Source of the DNA: Vibrio azureus
Lineage (GTDB): Bacteria > Pseudomonadota > Gammaproteobacteria > Enterobacterales > Vibrionaceae
Assembly: GCF_002849855.1 (NCBI RefSeq)
Contig: NZ_CP018616.1
Location: forward strand, 992,001-1,056,000
Length of the DNA stretch: 64,000 bases
Direction: 5' to 3'
The position numbers and the translations under genes are program-made. Below are positions 36,283 through 43,766 of this stretch, one piece after another (position 1 is the stretch's first letter; each line of letters opens with the position of its first letter). Under the pieces are notes generated by a model, which worked only from the letters and a program-made list of their open reading frames with translations, was not told the DNA's origin and did not search any database.

Positions 36283-37683
36283 GTGAAATACGGTGTGAAG
36301 CAGTTCGCGCTACTCGGCTGTGTACTATTCTCAGCAGGCTGTGCGAACATGTCCGTAGGTAATCTTTTTAGCCATTACAGCGCACAAAATAAGCAAGTTT
36401 ATCAAGCCGTACAGGCGGGTGATTATGCTGAAGCAGAGCAACTCCAAACCGGCGAGAATGGGGGAGAGATACTGAGTCACTTCGAGCAAGGAAGAATTGC
36501 TTTTTTGGCTGAAAATTATCCATCCAGTTTAAAGGCACTCGAAGTCAGTGATCAAGCAATTCGAGAGCAGCAAGATCGCGCTACAATATCTTTGTCAGAA
36601 ACCACCAACTATATTGGTTCACTTGCGGTTAATGATAACCTCAATGAGTACTACCCCGCTGATTACGAATTGGGCTTTTTGCATTTGTATCTTGGTCTGA
36701 ATTACTTGCAAAAAAATGATCTGGAAGGCGCATTAGTTGAAATGCGTCGTGCAAATCAAGTTCAAGAAGCGGCTAAAAAAGCACGAGAAGATGAGCTAAA
36801 GCGAGCTGAAAATGAGTTAGGTGAACAAGGTATATCGGCCAATCTTGGCAGCGTTCTTGCTCACTATCCTGATGCTGGTAAAACCTTGAGCGCAGTCCAA
36901 AATGGCTACCTTTTCTATCTGTCTGGTCTGTTGTATGAAGCAGCAAAAGACCTAAATAGTGCTTATGTGGATTATCGACGTGCTTTAGCTGTGATGCCGG
37001 AAAATACCCAAGTAATAGAAAGCACGATGCTAATGGCGAAAAAGTTAGGGATGAAACAAGACTTAATGCTATTAGAGAAACGTTATGGAAAAACACCAAA
37101 ACCTTTAATGTCATCGCAAGGTCGTGTGATTCTTATCGATGAACAGGGTATTGTGGAAGCGCTGCAAGGCTGGCGAACGGATTTACCTATCCGTGACAGT
37201 CATGGAGAGAGGGCCGTCTATTCTTTAGCATTACCTTATTATCCGAACACTTATCAAGGAGCGACCCCGTTAGGCAGAGTTGAATTGAATGGCCAAGCGC
37301 TGCCTTCGAGTACATTGGTCGATGTCAATGCGATGGCACATAAAGATTTTAATGAACGCTTAACGGGTATCATTACCCGTCAACTCATTCGTGTTTGGAC
37401 CAAAGACCGAATTCGTAAGGAAGCGGCTCAGGGTAATGACGTCGGCAATATTTTATTTAATGTATGGAATGTTATTTCGGAACAACCAGACACAAGAAGT
37501 TGGCAAACGCTACCTGCAAAGGTGACCACCGCTTCTGCTGTTGTTCCGAGCGGTTTGCAACGTCTTCAAATCAATGGTGAAACCTATCAATTTGAGGTGC
37601 CGGAACAGCAAACCACATTAGTTTGGTTATCCCGACAAGGGGCGCATTCGACGTTATGGCATAAACAACTAGGGAGATTGTAA
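36283..37683 (+). CDS. COG3014 TPR-containing lipoprotein
   Basis: A 466-residue exported lipoprotein. The signal peptide ends in the lipobox LFSAGC (Cys ~22). Helical TPR-like repeats occupy about 35-290, with the segment LGLNYLQKNDLEGALVEMRRANQVQEAAKKARE followed by AYVDYRRALAVMPENTQVIE being typical. The C-terminal ~150 residues are beta-rich. Family function is unknown; the position in the lpoB operon suggests a cell-envelope role. The start is a GTG at 36283 with CGGAG upstream. The ATG two bases earlier runs straight into a stop, and the frame's far-upstream ATG at 36202 lacks a signal sequence. The stop overlaps the ycfL start by one base. Confidence 0.85.
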   Translation: MKYGVKQFALLGCVLFSAGCANMSVGNLFSHYSAQNKQVYQAVQAGDYAEAEQLQTGENGGEILSHFEQGRIAFLAENYPSSLKALEVSDQAIREQQDRATISLSETTNYIGSLAVNDNLNEYYPADYELGFLHLYLGLNYLQKNDLEGALVEMRRANQVQEAAKKAREDELKRAENELGEQGISANLGSVLAHYPDAGKTLSAVQNGYLFYLSGLLYEAAKDLNSAYVDYRRALAVMPENTQVIESTMLMAKKLGMKQDLMLLEKRYGKTPKPLMSSQGRVILIDEQGIVEALQGWRTDLPIRDSHGERAVYSLALPYYPNTYQGATPLGRVELNGQALPSSTLVDVNAMAHKDFNERLTGIITRQLIRVWTKDRIRKEAAQGNDVGNILFNVWNVISEQPDTRSWQTLPAKVTTASAVVPSGLQRLQINGETYQFEVPEQQTTLVWLSRQGAHSTLWHKQLGRL

Positions 37684-38072
37684 TGAAGGCATTATGGCTA
37701 AGTGTGGCCGTGATTTTAGGGCTTGCTGGATGTGCAGACAACACGGCGGGTATTCGTATTGACGGTCAAACTCAACAAGTTTTCTTTCATGATAACGTAT
37801 TGGGCAGTCGATTACTGGTGGATAATATTATCACCGATAATGCAGACGGTCGTGCAAGAGGCATTGTACAATTGAGCAGCCACTATCAGGGCGATCAACC
37901 AATTCTTTATCGTTTCTATTGGTATGACAATAATGGTTTAGAGGTGAATACTAAACCTGGGCCTTGGAAAAGAGCGATAGTACGTGGTTTTGAATCAATC
38001 TCTTTGTCAGAAGTCACAGTAAACCCAAATGGAACTCAGTTTCGGGTACAAATTCGTGAAGCTCAAGATTAA
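37683..38072 (+). CDS. ycfL: YcfL-family (DUF1425) lipoprotein
   Basis: A 129-residue lipoprotein with the lipobox LGLAGC (Cys17). The body is a single beta-sandwich-like DUF1425 domain: LGSRLLVDNIITDNADGRARGIVQLSS and then YRFYWYDNNGLEV-PGPWKRAIVRGFESISLSEV. The segment YRFYWYDNNG is a family hallmark. It shares a TAATG overlap with the upstream lipoprotein gene and is followed by lpoB 138 bases later. Function is unknown. Confidence 0.9.
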   Translation: MKALWLSVAVILGLAGCADNTAGIRIDGQTQQVFFHDNVLGSRLLVDNIITDNADGRARGIVQLSSHYQGDQPILYRFYWYDNNGLEVNTKPGPWKRAIVRGFESISLSEVTVNPNGTQFRVQIREAQD

Positions 38073-38210
38073 TGAGCTTAGCTCAGGTTAATTAATCGAT
38101 ATTTATCGGCCTTGAAGTGAGTACACTCTCAGGTCGGTTAACTTTTAGCGGCAACGCTATTTTACCAGGGTGGTGACACCTTGGGTTGAAATATAAATAA
38201 AGGAACTCAC

Positions 38211-38801
38211 ATGAAAAAACGTATTATTGCTCTTGTCAGCCTTGCTGTCGTTCTTGGTGGCTGTTCAAACAGAGTCTCATACGGGGATGCACAGGCAACA
38301 GAGACGACAACGATTGAGTTCGGCTCAACGGATCTGCAAAAAATTGCTGGTGAAATGGTCGATAGCATGATGGTGTCAGGCTCGGTTTCAGCCATTACGC
38401 ATAGTCAGCGTCCGATTGTTTTTGTCGAACGAATTAAAAACAAAACGAGCGAGCATATTGATACAGAATCAATCACAGATACCATCTCAACTAAACTACT
38501 TAATTCTGGCAAATTCCGCTTTGTTGATATGGGACGTGTCGAGTCTGTTCGTGATCAACTGAATTTCCAAAACAACGATGAGTTGGTGAATCAAAGTTCT
38601 GCGATTCAATTTGGCAAAATGGTCGGTGCTCAATACATGTTGTATGGAAACCTATCGAGTATCGTAAAAAATGCGGGCAGCGATAAAGATGTCTACTACA
38701 AAATGACAATGCGCCTTATGGATCTAGAAACCGGTCTTATTGAGTGGGCAGATGAGACTGAAATTCGTAAAGAGCAGTCTAACAGCCTGTTTGGTATGTA
38801 A
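38211..38801 (+). CDS. lpoB: Penicillin-binding protein activator LpoB
   Basis: A 196-residue outer-membrane lipoprotein (lipobox VLGGCS, Cys18). In enterobacteria LpoB stimulates PBP1B from the outer membrane. The globular domain is recognisable from FGSTDLQKIAGEMVDSMM (about 42-59), FVERIKNKTSEHIDTESI, LLNSGKFRFVDMGRVESVRDQLNF and YKMTMRLMDLETGLIEWADETEIRK. The linker between the lipidated Cys and the globular domain is short (about 20 residues) compared with the long disordered linker of E. coli LpoB. AAGGA precedes the ATG. Context (ycfL upstream, thiK downstream) matches the E. coli locus. Confidence 0.92.
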   Translation: MKKRIIALVSLAVVLGGCSNRVSYGDAQATETTTIEFGSTDLQKIAGEMVDSMMVSGSVSAITHSQRPIVFVERIKNKTSEHIDTESITDTISTKLLNSGKFRFVDMGRVESVRDQLNFQNNDELVNQSSAIQFGKMVGAQYMLYGNLSSIVKNAGSDKDVYYKMTMRLMDLETGLIEWADETEIRKEQSNSLFGM

Positions 38802-38840
38802 GTTACGCTTTGACGATTAAGTTAAGAATGGAGAAGTATC

Positions 38841-39722
38841 ATGGTATGGCTACCTTGGCAGCAAGCTAAGCGGCAAGAGCCGAGTTTATTATCCCTTGAT
38901 GACTTCTTCACTGTACCACCAGTCGCAGCACAAATGTTGACTGGTGGTCTGACTAATCGTTGCTGGCGAGTGAAAGATTCAATTAATAAAGAATATGTTT
39001 GGCGACCGCTTAGTCAAGCATGTCAGCTTTTTGCTATATCCAGAGACTATGAATTTCAGGTCCTCACGGCACTGGAATCAACAGACCTTGCCCCTAAACC
39101 TGTTATGCTCAACGCGCATGGTTTATTGGTCGAGTGGGTCAGTGGCACACCGCTGAATGACGCAAAGCTAGATACAGAGCGGATGATTGCCATTATGGCT
39201 TCTATTCATGACCTGTCATTAGACACTAAAGATATAGGCCGTTTTTCCTTTACCGCTAGAGTCGAGCATTATTGGCATCAACTTGGCGGAGAGTATGCTG
39301 ATACAGAATTTGAGCTATTGTATCGTCAATGGTGTTGTGAGCCTCTTCTGGATTCCGTCCCTGAAGCATTATGCCACTTTGACTTAGGTGGATATAACTT
39401 AATATCACATCCATCAGGCATCAAAGTGATTGATTGGGAGTATGCTGCTGTTGCGGACCCAAGAATTGATCTTGCTTTGTCACTCCCATTGGCAAATATT
39501 TCCTTTGAAGACGGTGTACGACATTACTGCCAAACACGTAGAGTCGATAACATTGCTCTTTGGTTGGAAGGGGTAATAGCTTGGTACCCAAGAACTTTAC
39601 TGATGGCGATGCTGTGGTATTTGCTTGCTTTTCGTCATTGGAAAGACCCACAATACTTTATGGTAGCCAAACAGTTAAAGCAGCAATTGATCTCAAGTGA
39701 TCACTGTTTTGATAAATCGTGA
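38841..39722 (+). CDS. thiK: Thiamine kinase-like phosphotransferase
   Basis: A 293-residue protein of the APH/choline-kinase fold. The catalytic loop is HFDLGGYNLI (H-x-D-x4-N, about 176-185) and the metal-binding Asp is in IKVIDWEYAAVADPRIDLAL (about 194-213). ThiK phosphorylates thiamine for salvage to thiamine diphosphate. Assignment rests on the phosphotransferase motifs plus the conserved lpoB-thiK order. GGAGAAG lies upstream of the ATG, 39 bases after lpoB, so the two are co-transcribed. Confidence 0.85.
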   Translation: MVWLPWQQAKRQEPSLLSLDDFFTVPPVAAQMLTGGLTNRCWRVKDSINKEYVWRPLSQACQLFAISRDYEFQVLTALESTDLAPKPVMLNAHGLLVEWVSGTPLNDAKLDTERMIAIMASIHDLSLDTKDIGRFSFTARVEHYWHQLGGEYADTEFELLYRQWCCEPLLDSVPEALCHFDLGGYNLISHPSGIKVIDWEYAAVADPRIDLALSLPLANISFEDGVRHYCQTRRVDNIALWLEGVIAWYPRTLLMAMLWYLLAFRHWKDPQYFMVAKQLKQQLISSDHCFDKS

Positions 39723-39794
39723 TGTTTGACCTTTATCCCTATATAAAAAGTGGTATTTTACCACGACATAGGTTTATTTATAGGGAAGCTCACA

Positions 39795-40334
39795 TTGATT
39801 ATTTATTTGCATGGTTTCGATAGCACCAGCCCGGGCAATCACGAAAAAGTACTCCAACTGCAGTTTATTGATGAGGATGTTCGTTTTATCAACTATAGTA
39901 CGCTGCATCCCAAGCATGATATGCAACATTTATTAAAAGAAGTGTCTAAGGTCATTGTTCAGTCAGATGATGAGGCGCCTTTGATTTGTGGTGTAGGCCT
40001 AGGCGCCTATTGGTCTGAGCGTATCGGGTTTCTCTGTGGAATCAAACAAGTGATGTTTAATCCTAATCTGCATCCAGAAAAAACCATGCAAGGTCGAATT
40101 GATCGTCCAGAAGAGTATGAAGATATTGCAACAAAATGTGTCGAACAGTTCCGATCTAAAAACCGTGATAACTGTTTGGTGATTTTGTCTCAGCATGATG
40201 AGGTTCATGATAATGCACTTTCTGCTCAAGAATTAGAGCCTTATTACCCAATAATTTGGGATGCGACTCAAACTCATAAGTTCAAAAAAATATCCCATCA
40301 TTTACAGTCTATCAAGGCTTTCCAAGCGCAATAA
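39795..40334 (+). CDS. ycfP: YcfP-family alpha/beta-hydrolase-fold protein (no nucleophile Ser)
   Basis: A 179-residue protein very similar in layout to E. coli YcfP (180). It starts with [20 protein letters not shown] and has [16 protein letters not shown] where hydrolases carry the G-x-S-x-G nucleophile elbow. The Ser is Gly, as in E. coli YcfP, so the protein is probably not an esterase. His at the C-terminal [10 protein letters not shown] remains. The start is a TTG at 39795, supported by GGAAG six bases upstream and by exact agreement with the usual N-terminus; the frame's ATG at 39750 adds a non-conserved tail. A terminator hairpin follows at 40368-40396. Confidence 0.88.
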   Translation: MIIYLHGFDSTSPGNHEKVLQLQFIDEDVRFINYSTLHPKHDMQHLLKEVSKVIVQSDDEAPLICGVGLGAYWSERIGFLCGIKQVMFNPNLHPEKTMQGRIDRPEEYEDIATKCVEQFRSKNRDNCLVILSQHDEVHDNALSAQELEPYYPIIWDATQTHKFKKISHHLQSIKAFQAQ

Positions 40335-40367
40335 TCGATGTGAATTCATTCATATCAGCTATCTTTA

Positions 40368-40396
40368 AACAGTACTTCTTGAAGTGCTGTTTTTTG
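40368..40396 (+). terminator. Intrinsic terminator of the hinT-ycfP cluster
   Basis: The stem AACAGTACTTC pairs with GAAGTGCTGTT (one G-U) across a 2-base gap, so the tip must open slightly. It ends in TTTTTT. Confidence 0.8.
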
Positions 40397-40552
40397 CTTT
40401 GAGGAGCCTTTAAAAATACCTGATACTGGAAGTGATTTAGATTTTTTTAGACAGATAGATTTCTAAAGACTGTGCTTGATTAATTCCAACAAGTGGATCA
40501 ATTTTGTTCAGTTAATGAATGGACTGAGCAACCATTTCGAACAGGATTTTTG

Positions 40553-40612
40553 TTGCTATCAAACGATTGCTCTATATAATGAACTCAACAAAAACAGTTT
40601 GATAAACGTCAA
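40553..40612 (+). promoter_or_regulatory. Candidate ndh promoter with FNR-like site
   Basis: TTGCTA (40553-40558) and TATAAT (40575-40580) are 16 bases apart. Just downstream of the predicted start of transcription, TTGATAAACGTCAA (40599-40612) matches the FNR consensus TTGAT-N4-ATCAA except one base. FNR represses ndh in E. coli. A second left half-site lies in TTGATTAATTCCAA at about 40475. Beyond this, the 540-base gap between ycfP and ndh holds only a possible degenerate repeat at 40790-40855. Confidence 0.5.
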
Positions 40613-40878
40613 GAAAAGTTGAGAATAAGTGATAAAACCGGATATCATTTTGTATTATCCCTCACATCTCAAACAAAGACACCATACTCATCGAGCAAGA
40701 CTCACTGCACGACTAACACAACCATAAATATAAGCAGCAGAGGATAAGTATTGGTCAATTATCCAACAACGGGAATCCCTCTAAATTATACCCAAAAAGA
40801 ATTCATCGGCTGGATGCTTAGAAATGACTGAAGTCATCGAGTCGAACCCATATATTTATTTTTGTAGAGGATAACATT

Positions 40879-42168
40879 GTGACACGTATTATCGTTGTAG
40901 GTGGCGGTGCTGGTGGCCTTGAGTTGGCTACCAAACTAGGTCGCACGCTGGGTCGTAAAGATCGAGCACAAATTACCTTAGTGGATCGTAAAGCGAGCCA
41001 TCTATGGAAGCCTTTGTTGCATGAAGTGGCCACGGGCTCATTGGATGCAGGGGTTGATGCACTTAGCTATCGTGCTCACGCGAAGAATCACAGTTTTGAC
41101 TTTCAAATGGGAAGTCTTGAAGCGATTGATCGTGAGAAAAAAAACATTACCTTGAGTGAGCTTAAGGATGAACATGGCGAGCTTCTTATCCCAAGTCGTG
41201 AGTTAAATTACGATATTTTGGTGATGGCTCTTGGATCAACTTCAAATGACTTCAACACACCAGGTGTTCGCGACAACTGTATTTTCCTTGATAGTCCAGA
41301 ACAAGCTCACCGTTTCCGTAATGAAATGAACAATGAGTTCCTAAAGTTACATGCGAAAAATGGTCATGGCACAGTGGATATTGCGATTGTCGGTGGTGGA
41401 GCAACAGGGGTAGAGCTGTCGGCAGAGCTCCATAACGCGGTAAAAGAACTTCGTACCTACGGTTTTGGCGATTTAGACTCAACCAAGCTGAATGTTAACT
41501 TGATTGAAGCTGGTGAGCGTATTTTACCTGCATTGCCTACTCGTATCTCAGCAACAGCACACCAAGAGTTAACAAAGTTGGGTGTACATGTTCGTACGGC
41601 AACAATGATCACTCAAGCAGATAAAGACGGTTTAATCACCAAAGACGGTGAAAAGATTCCAGCGCAAATCATGGTGTGGGCTGCCGGTATTAAAGCGCCT
41701 GATTTTATGAAAGATATCGCAGGGCTAGAAACGAACCGAATCAACCAGTTGGTGGTGAAAAGTACACTGCAAACTACGCGTGATGACGATATTTTCGTGA
41801 TTGGTGATCTTGCACAATGCACGCAAGCCGATGGCTCATTTGTACCGCCGCGTGCACAAGCAGCACACCAAATGGCCAGCCTAGCGTTTAAAAATATTGT
41901 GGCCAAATTGAACGGACGTGAACTTAAGGATTACGTTTACAAAGATCATGGGTCGCTTGTGTCTTTGAGTCGTTTCTCTACAGTAGGCAGCTTGATGGGC
42001 AATCTAACCAAGGGCTCAATGATGGTCGAAGGTCGAATCGCACGAATTGTGTATATTTCTCTTTACCGCATGCACCAAATGGCCTTGCATGGCATGGTGA
42101 AGACTGGTTTGATGATGCTGGTTGGCCGCATTAACCGCGTACTGAGACCGAATCTCAAATTACACTGA
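40879..42168 (+). CDS. ndh: Type II NADH dehydrogenase
   Basis: A 429-residue single-subunit NADH:quinone oxidoreductase bound to the inner face of the cytoplasmic membrane; it does not pump ions. FAD binding is at GGGAGGLE (8-15) and NADH binding at [14 protein letters not shown] (about 171-184). A second FAD contact is FVIGDLAQC near 311-319. The C-terminal amphipathic segment includes [20 protein letters not shown], the membrane-anchoring region of NDH-2. The start is GTG with GAGG upstream. A six-copy heptamer repeat begins right after the stop, followed by a terminator. Confidence 0.97.
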   Translation: MTRIIVVGGGAGGLELATKLGRTLGRKDRAQITLVDRKASHLWKPLLHEVATGSLDAGVDALSYRAHAKNHSFDFQMGSLEAIDREKKNITLSELKDEHGELLIPSRELNYDILVMALGSTSNDFNTPGVRDNCIFLDSPEQAHRFRNEMNNEFLKLHAKNGHGTVDIAIVGGGATGVELSAELHNAVKELRTYGFGDLDSTKLNVNLIEAGERILPALPTRISATAHQELTKLGVHVRTATMITQADKDGLITKDGEKIPAQIMVWAAGIKAPDFMKDIAGLETNRINQLVVKSTLQTTRDDDIFVIGDLAQCTQADGSFVPPRAQAAHQMASLAFKNIVAKLNGRELKDYVYKDHGSLVSLSRFSTVGSLMGNLTKGSMMVEGRIARIVYISLYRMHQMALHGMVKTGLMMLVGRINRVLRPNLKLH

Positions 42169-42210
42169 TTTGATATTTGATATTTGATATTTGATATTTG
42201 ATATTTGATA
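42169..42210 (+). repeat. Heptanucleotide tandem repeat (TTTGATA)x6
   Basis: Six perfect TTTGATA units begin at the first base after the ndh stop codon and end just before the terminator stem. Confidence 0.95.
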
Positions 42211-42212
42211 TT

Positions 42213-42245
42213 AAGCCATCGTTTGCACACGATGGCTTTTTTATT
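42213..42245. terminator. Bidirectional terminator between ndh and the GNAT gene
   Basis: The stem AAGCCATCG pairs with CGATGGCTT around TTTGCACA, followed by a T-run. The last T's overlap the stop of the convergent acetyltransferase gene. Confidence 0.9.
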
Positions 42246-42789
42246 TTATGTCACTCGGAATTAATGAGTAAACGACTCCCGTTCGTGGCTGTCCATTAAA
42301 AATATAACGGTTACGAGCCAGTGATTCTTGTTTAGCGCCGACGGATTTTATCACCGTATGGCTTGCCGCATTATCGGGATCACACACGATTTCAAGGCGG
42401 GTTAAATTGAGCGTGTTGAAACAAAAGGTTACCAGTGTTTGTATGGCTTCTTTAGCGTGCCCTTGGTTTTGATAATCATCCGCAATCCAGTAACCAAGGC
42501 TGGCCATATTGAAACACGGATAAAGTTCAGTAATTGCAACCATACCGATGACGTGTTGAGTATTAGACTCGTATACCCCGAAGCCGAATGCTTGCCCCTT
42601 GATCCAATTTACGCGAGTTGCAAGAATAAACTCGTGCACTTCATCAAACGTGAGGTCCTTGTGGCACCAATCTAACCACTGATGAAGTGAAGGTGAGTTT
42701 TTGAGAAGTTTACTGAGCTGTGTCGCATCAGCAGAAGGGATAAGACGAAGCGTTAACCGACAACTGCTAATCTCGAAATCTGGACTCAT
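42241..42789 (-). CDS. GNAT acetyltransferase, RimJ/RimL type
   Basis: A 182-residue N-acetyltransferase. The N-terminal strand SCRLTLRLIPSADATQL is typical of the RimL/RimJ branch. The acetyl-CoA site is GYWIADDYQNQGHAKEAIQTLVTF (about 97-120; the usual Q-x-x-G-x-A is QNQGHA). NAASHTVIKSVGAKQE near 144-159 is the usual C-terminal element. The substrate is unknown: ribosomal protein L7/L12 N-terminus or a small amine are family options. The ATG at 42789 has AGAGG nine bases upstream; the frame reaches 42831 without support. Confidence 0.88.
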   Translation of the reverse strand: MSPDFEISSCRLTLRLIPSADATQLSKLLKNSPSLHQWLDWCHKDLTFDEVHEFILATRVNWIKGQAFGFGVYESNTQHVIGMVAITELYPCFNMASLGYWIADDYQNQGHAKEAIQTLVTFCFNTLNLTRLEIVCDPDNAASHTVIKSVGAKQESLARNRYIFNGQPRTGVVYSLIPSDIK

Positions 42790-42875
42790 AAATGTTCGCC
42801 TCTCAGGTTTAATAACCAAGATTAGACTCATTTAACAGAGTTTTTTAAGGTTATTTGGCTATTATACTTAAGTAC

Positions 42876-42894
42876 TTGAGGTCACTTGGGTATA
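42876..42894 (+). repeat. Dispersed repeat core
   Basis: TTGAGGTCACTTGGGTATA, the same core as at 1850-1890, lies between the GNAT and csiV genes. Confidence 0.5.
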
Positions 42895-42937
42895 TGAGTC
42901 AGCGCTACTTATGCAGTGCTGACTCAAAAGGGGGGCT

Positions 42938-43759
42938 TTATTTAACAGGACGAACTTGAATAAGCATGCCCACTAACGGATTATCAAGGTAGTGGATCTC
43001 ACCACTGCGCATACGTCGAGTTTGATCCATGCGGATCGTTTGCAAGAAGCTCTCTTGTTCTGCACTTGGCAATATATTACTAAAGTTGCCTACTTGCGTT
43101 GTTGCATCTTGAGTATCTGGGGCTTTTGGCTCATTAACGCCCTTTAGGTTGGTTTCCTGCTTGGTACCAAAAAATACATCTGTTGAGGGCATTGCTTGTG
43201 AGGCAAAAGCGCCAGTGCGAGTGGTAGGCTCACGAAAATCAAGCATGGTATCAGCGAACAGATAATGCTGAACGTAAATTTGTAAAGTACCATCCAGTTC
43301 GTACAAAGGTTTAGGCTCTGAAGCATACGTTTTATCATCGATGGTGGCAGATGACCAATCCCCATGGCTTGCTTGACCATTGGCTTGATAAGAATCTGAA
43401 AAGTCACGTCCGCCTACAATATGAAAAATGGGCGCACTGGCTTTACCCTGATCGCCCTGACGCCATGCCACATGTTTGAGAACCTTAAAACCCGCATGGT
43501 TATTTAAGGCCGTTGCTTGTCTATTTAAACGGTAAGCAGAGCGTGGCAGCAAGCTCACTCCTTTGGATTGACGGTAACTTACGTCATCTAAACTTCCTGC
43601 TCGGCTCATTTCAATGTTTGGTAGTTCGTTTGGCCAAGTCTCATGGGTATTTTTAGCATCAAGGGCGCGCTTAAAAATAATGACTTCAATATCAAATTGG
43701 CGCCCTGCCCATGACGGCATAGACGCAAAAATTAGAAGTAATGGGATCAGTATTCTCAT
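42938..43759 (-). CDS. csiV: CsiV, periplasmic activator of LpoA-PBP1A
   Basis: A 273-residue periplasmic protein with a signal peptide (residues 1-18, ending SWA) and an N-terminal FDIEVIIFKRALDAKN strand typical of this family. In V. cholerae, CsiV binds peptidoglycan and is needed for LpoA-dependent PBP1A activity. Assignment rests on the N-terminal EVIIFKR-WP pattern, the C-terminal RRMRSGEIHYLDNPLVGMLIQV segment, and the position immediately downstream of mfd. It is separated from mfd by 7 bases and is co-transcribed with it. Confidence 0.85.
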   Translation of the reverse strand: MRILIPLLLIFASMPSWAGRQFDIEVIIFKRALDAKNTHETWPNELPNIEMSRAGSLDDVSYRQSKGVSLLPRSAYRLNRQATALNNHAGFKVLKHVAWRQGDQGKASAPIFHIVGGRDFSDSYQANGQASHGDWSSATIDDKTYASEPKPLYELDGTLQIYVQHYLFADTMLDFREPTTRTGAFASQAMPSTDVFFGTKQETNLKGVNEPKAPDTQDATTQVGNFSNILPSAEQESFLQTIRMDQTRRMRSGEIHYLDNPLVGMLIQVRPVK

Positions 43760-43766
43760 TCAAATA

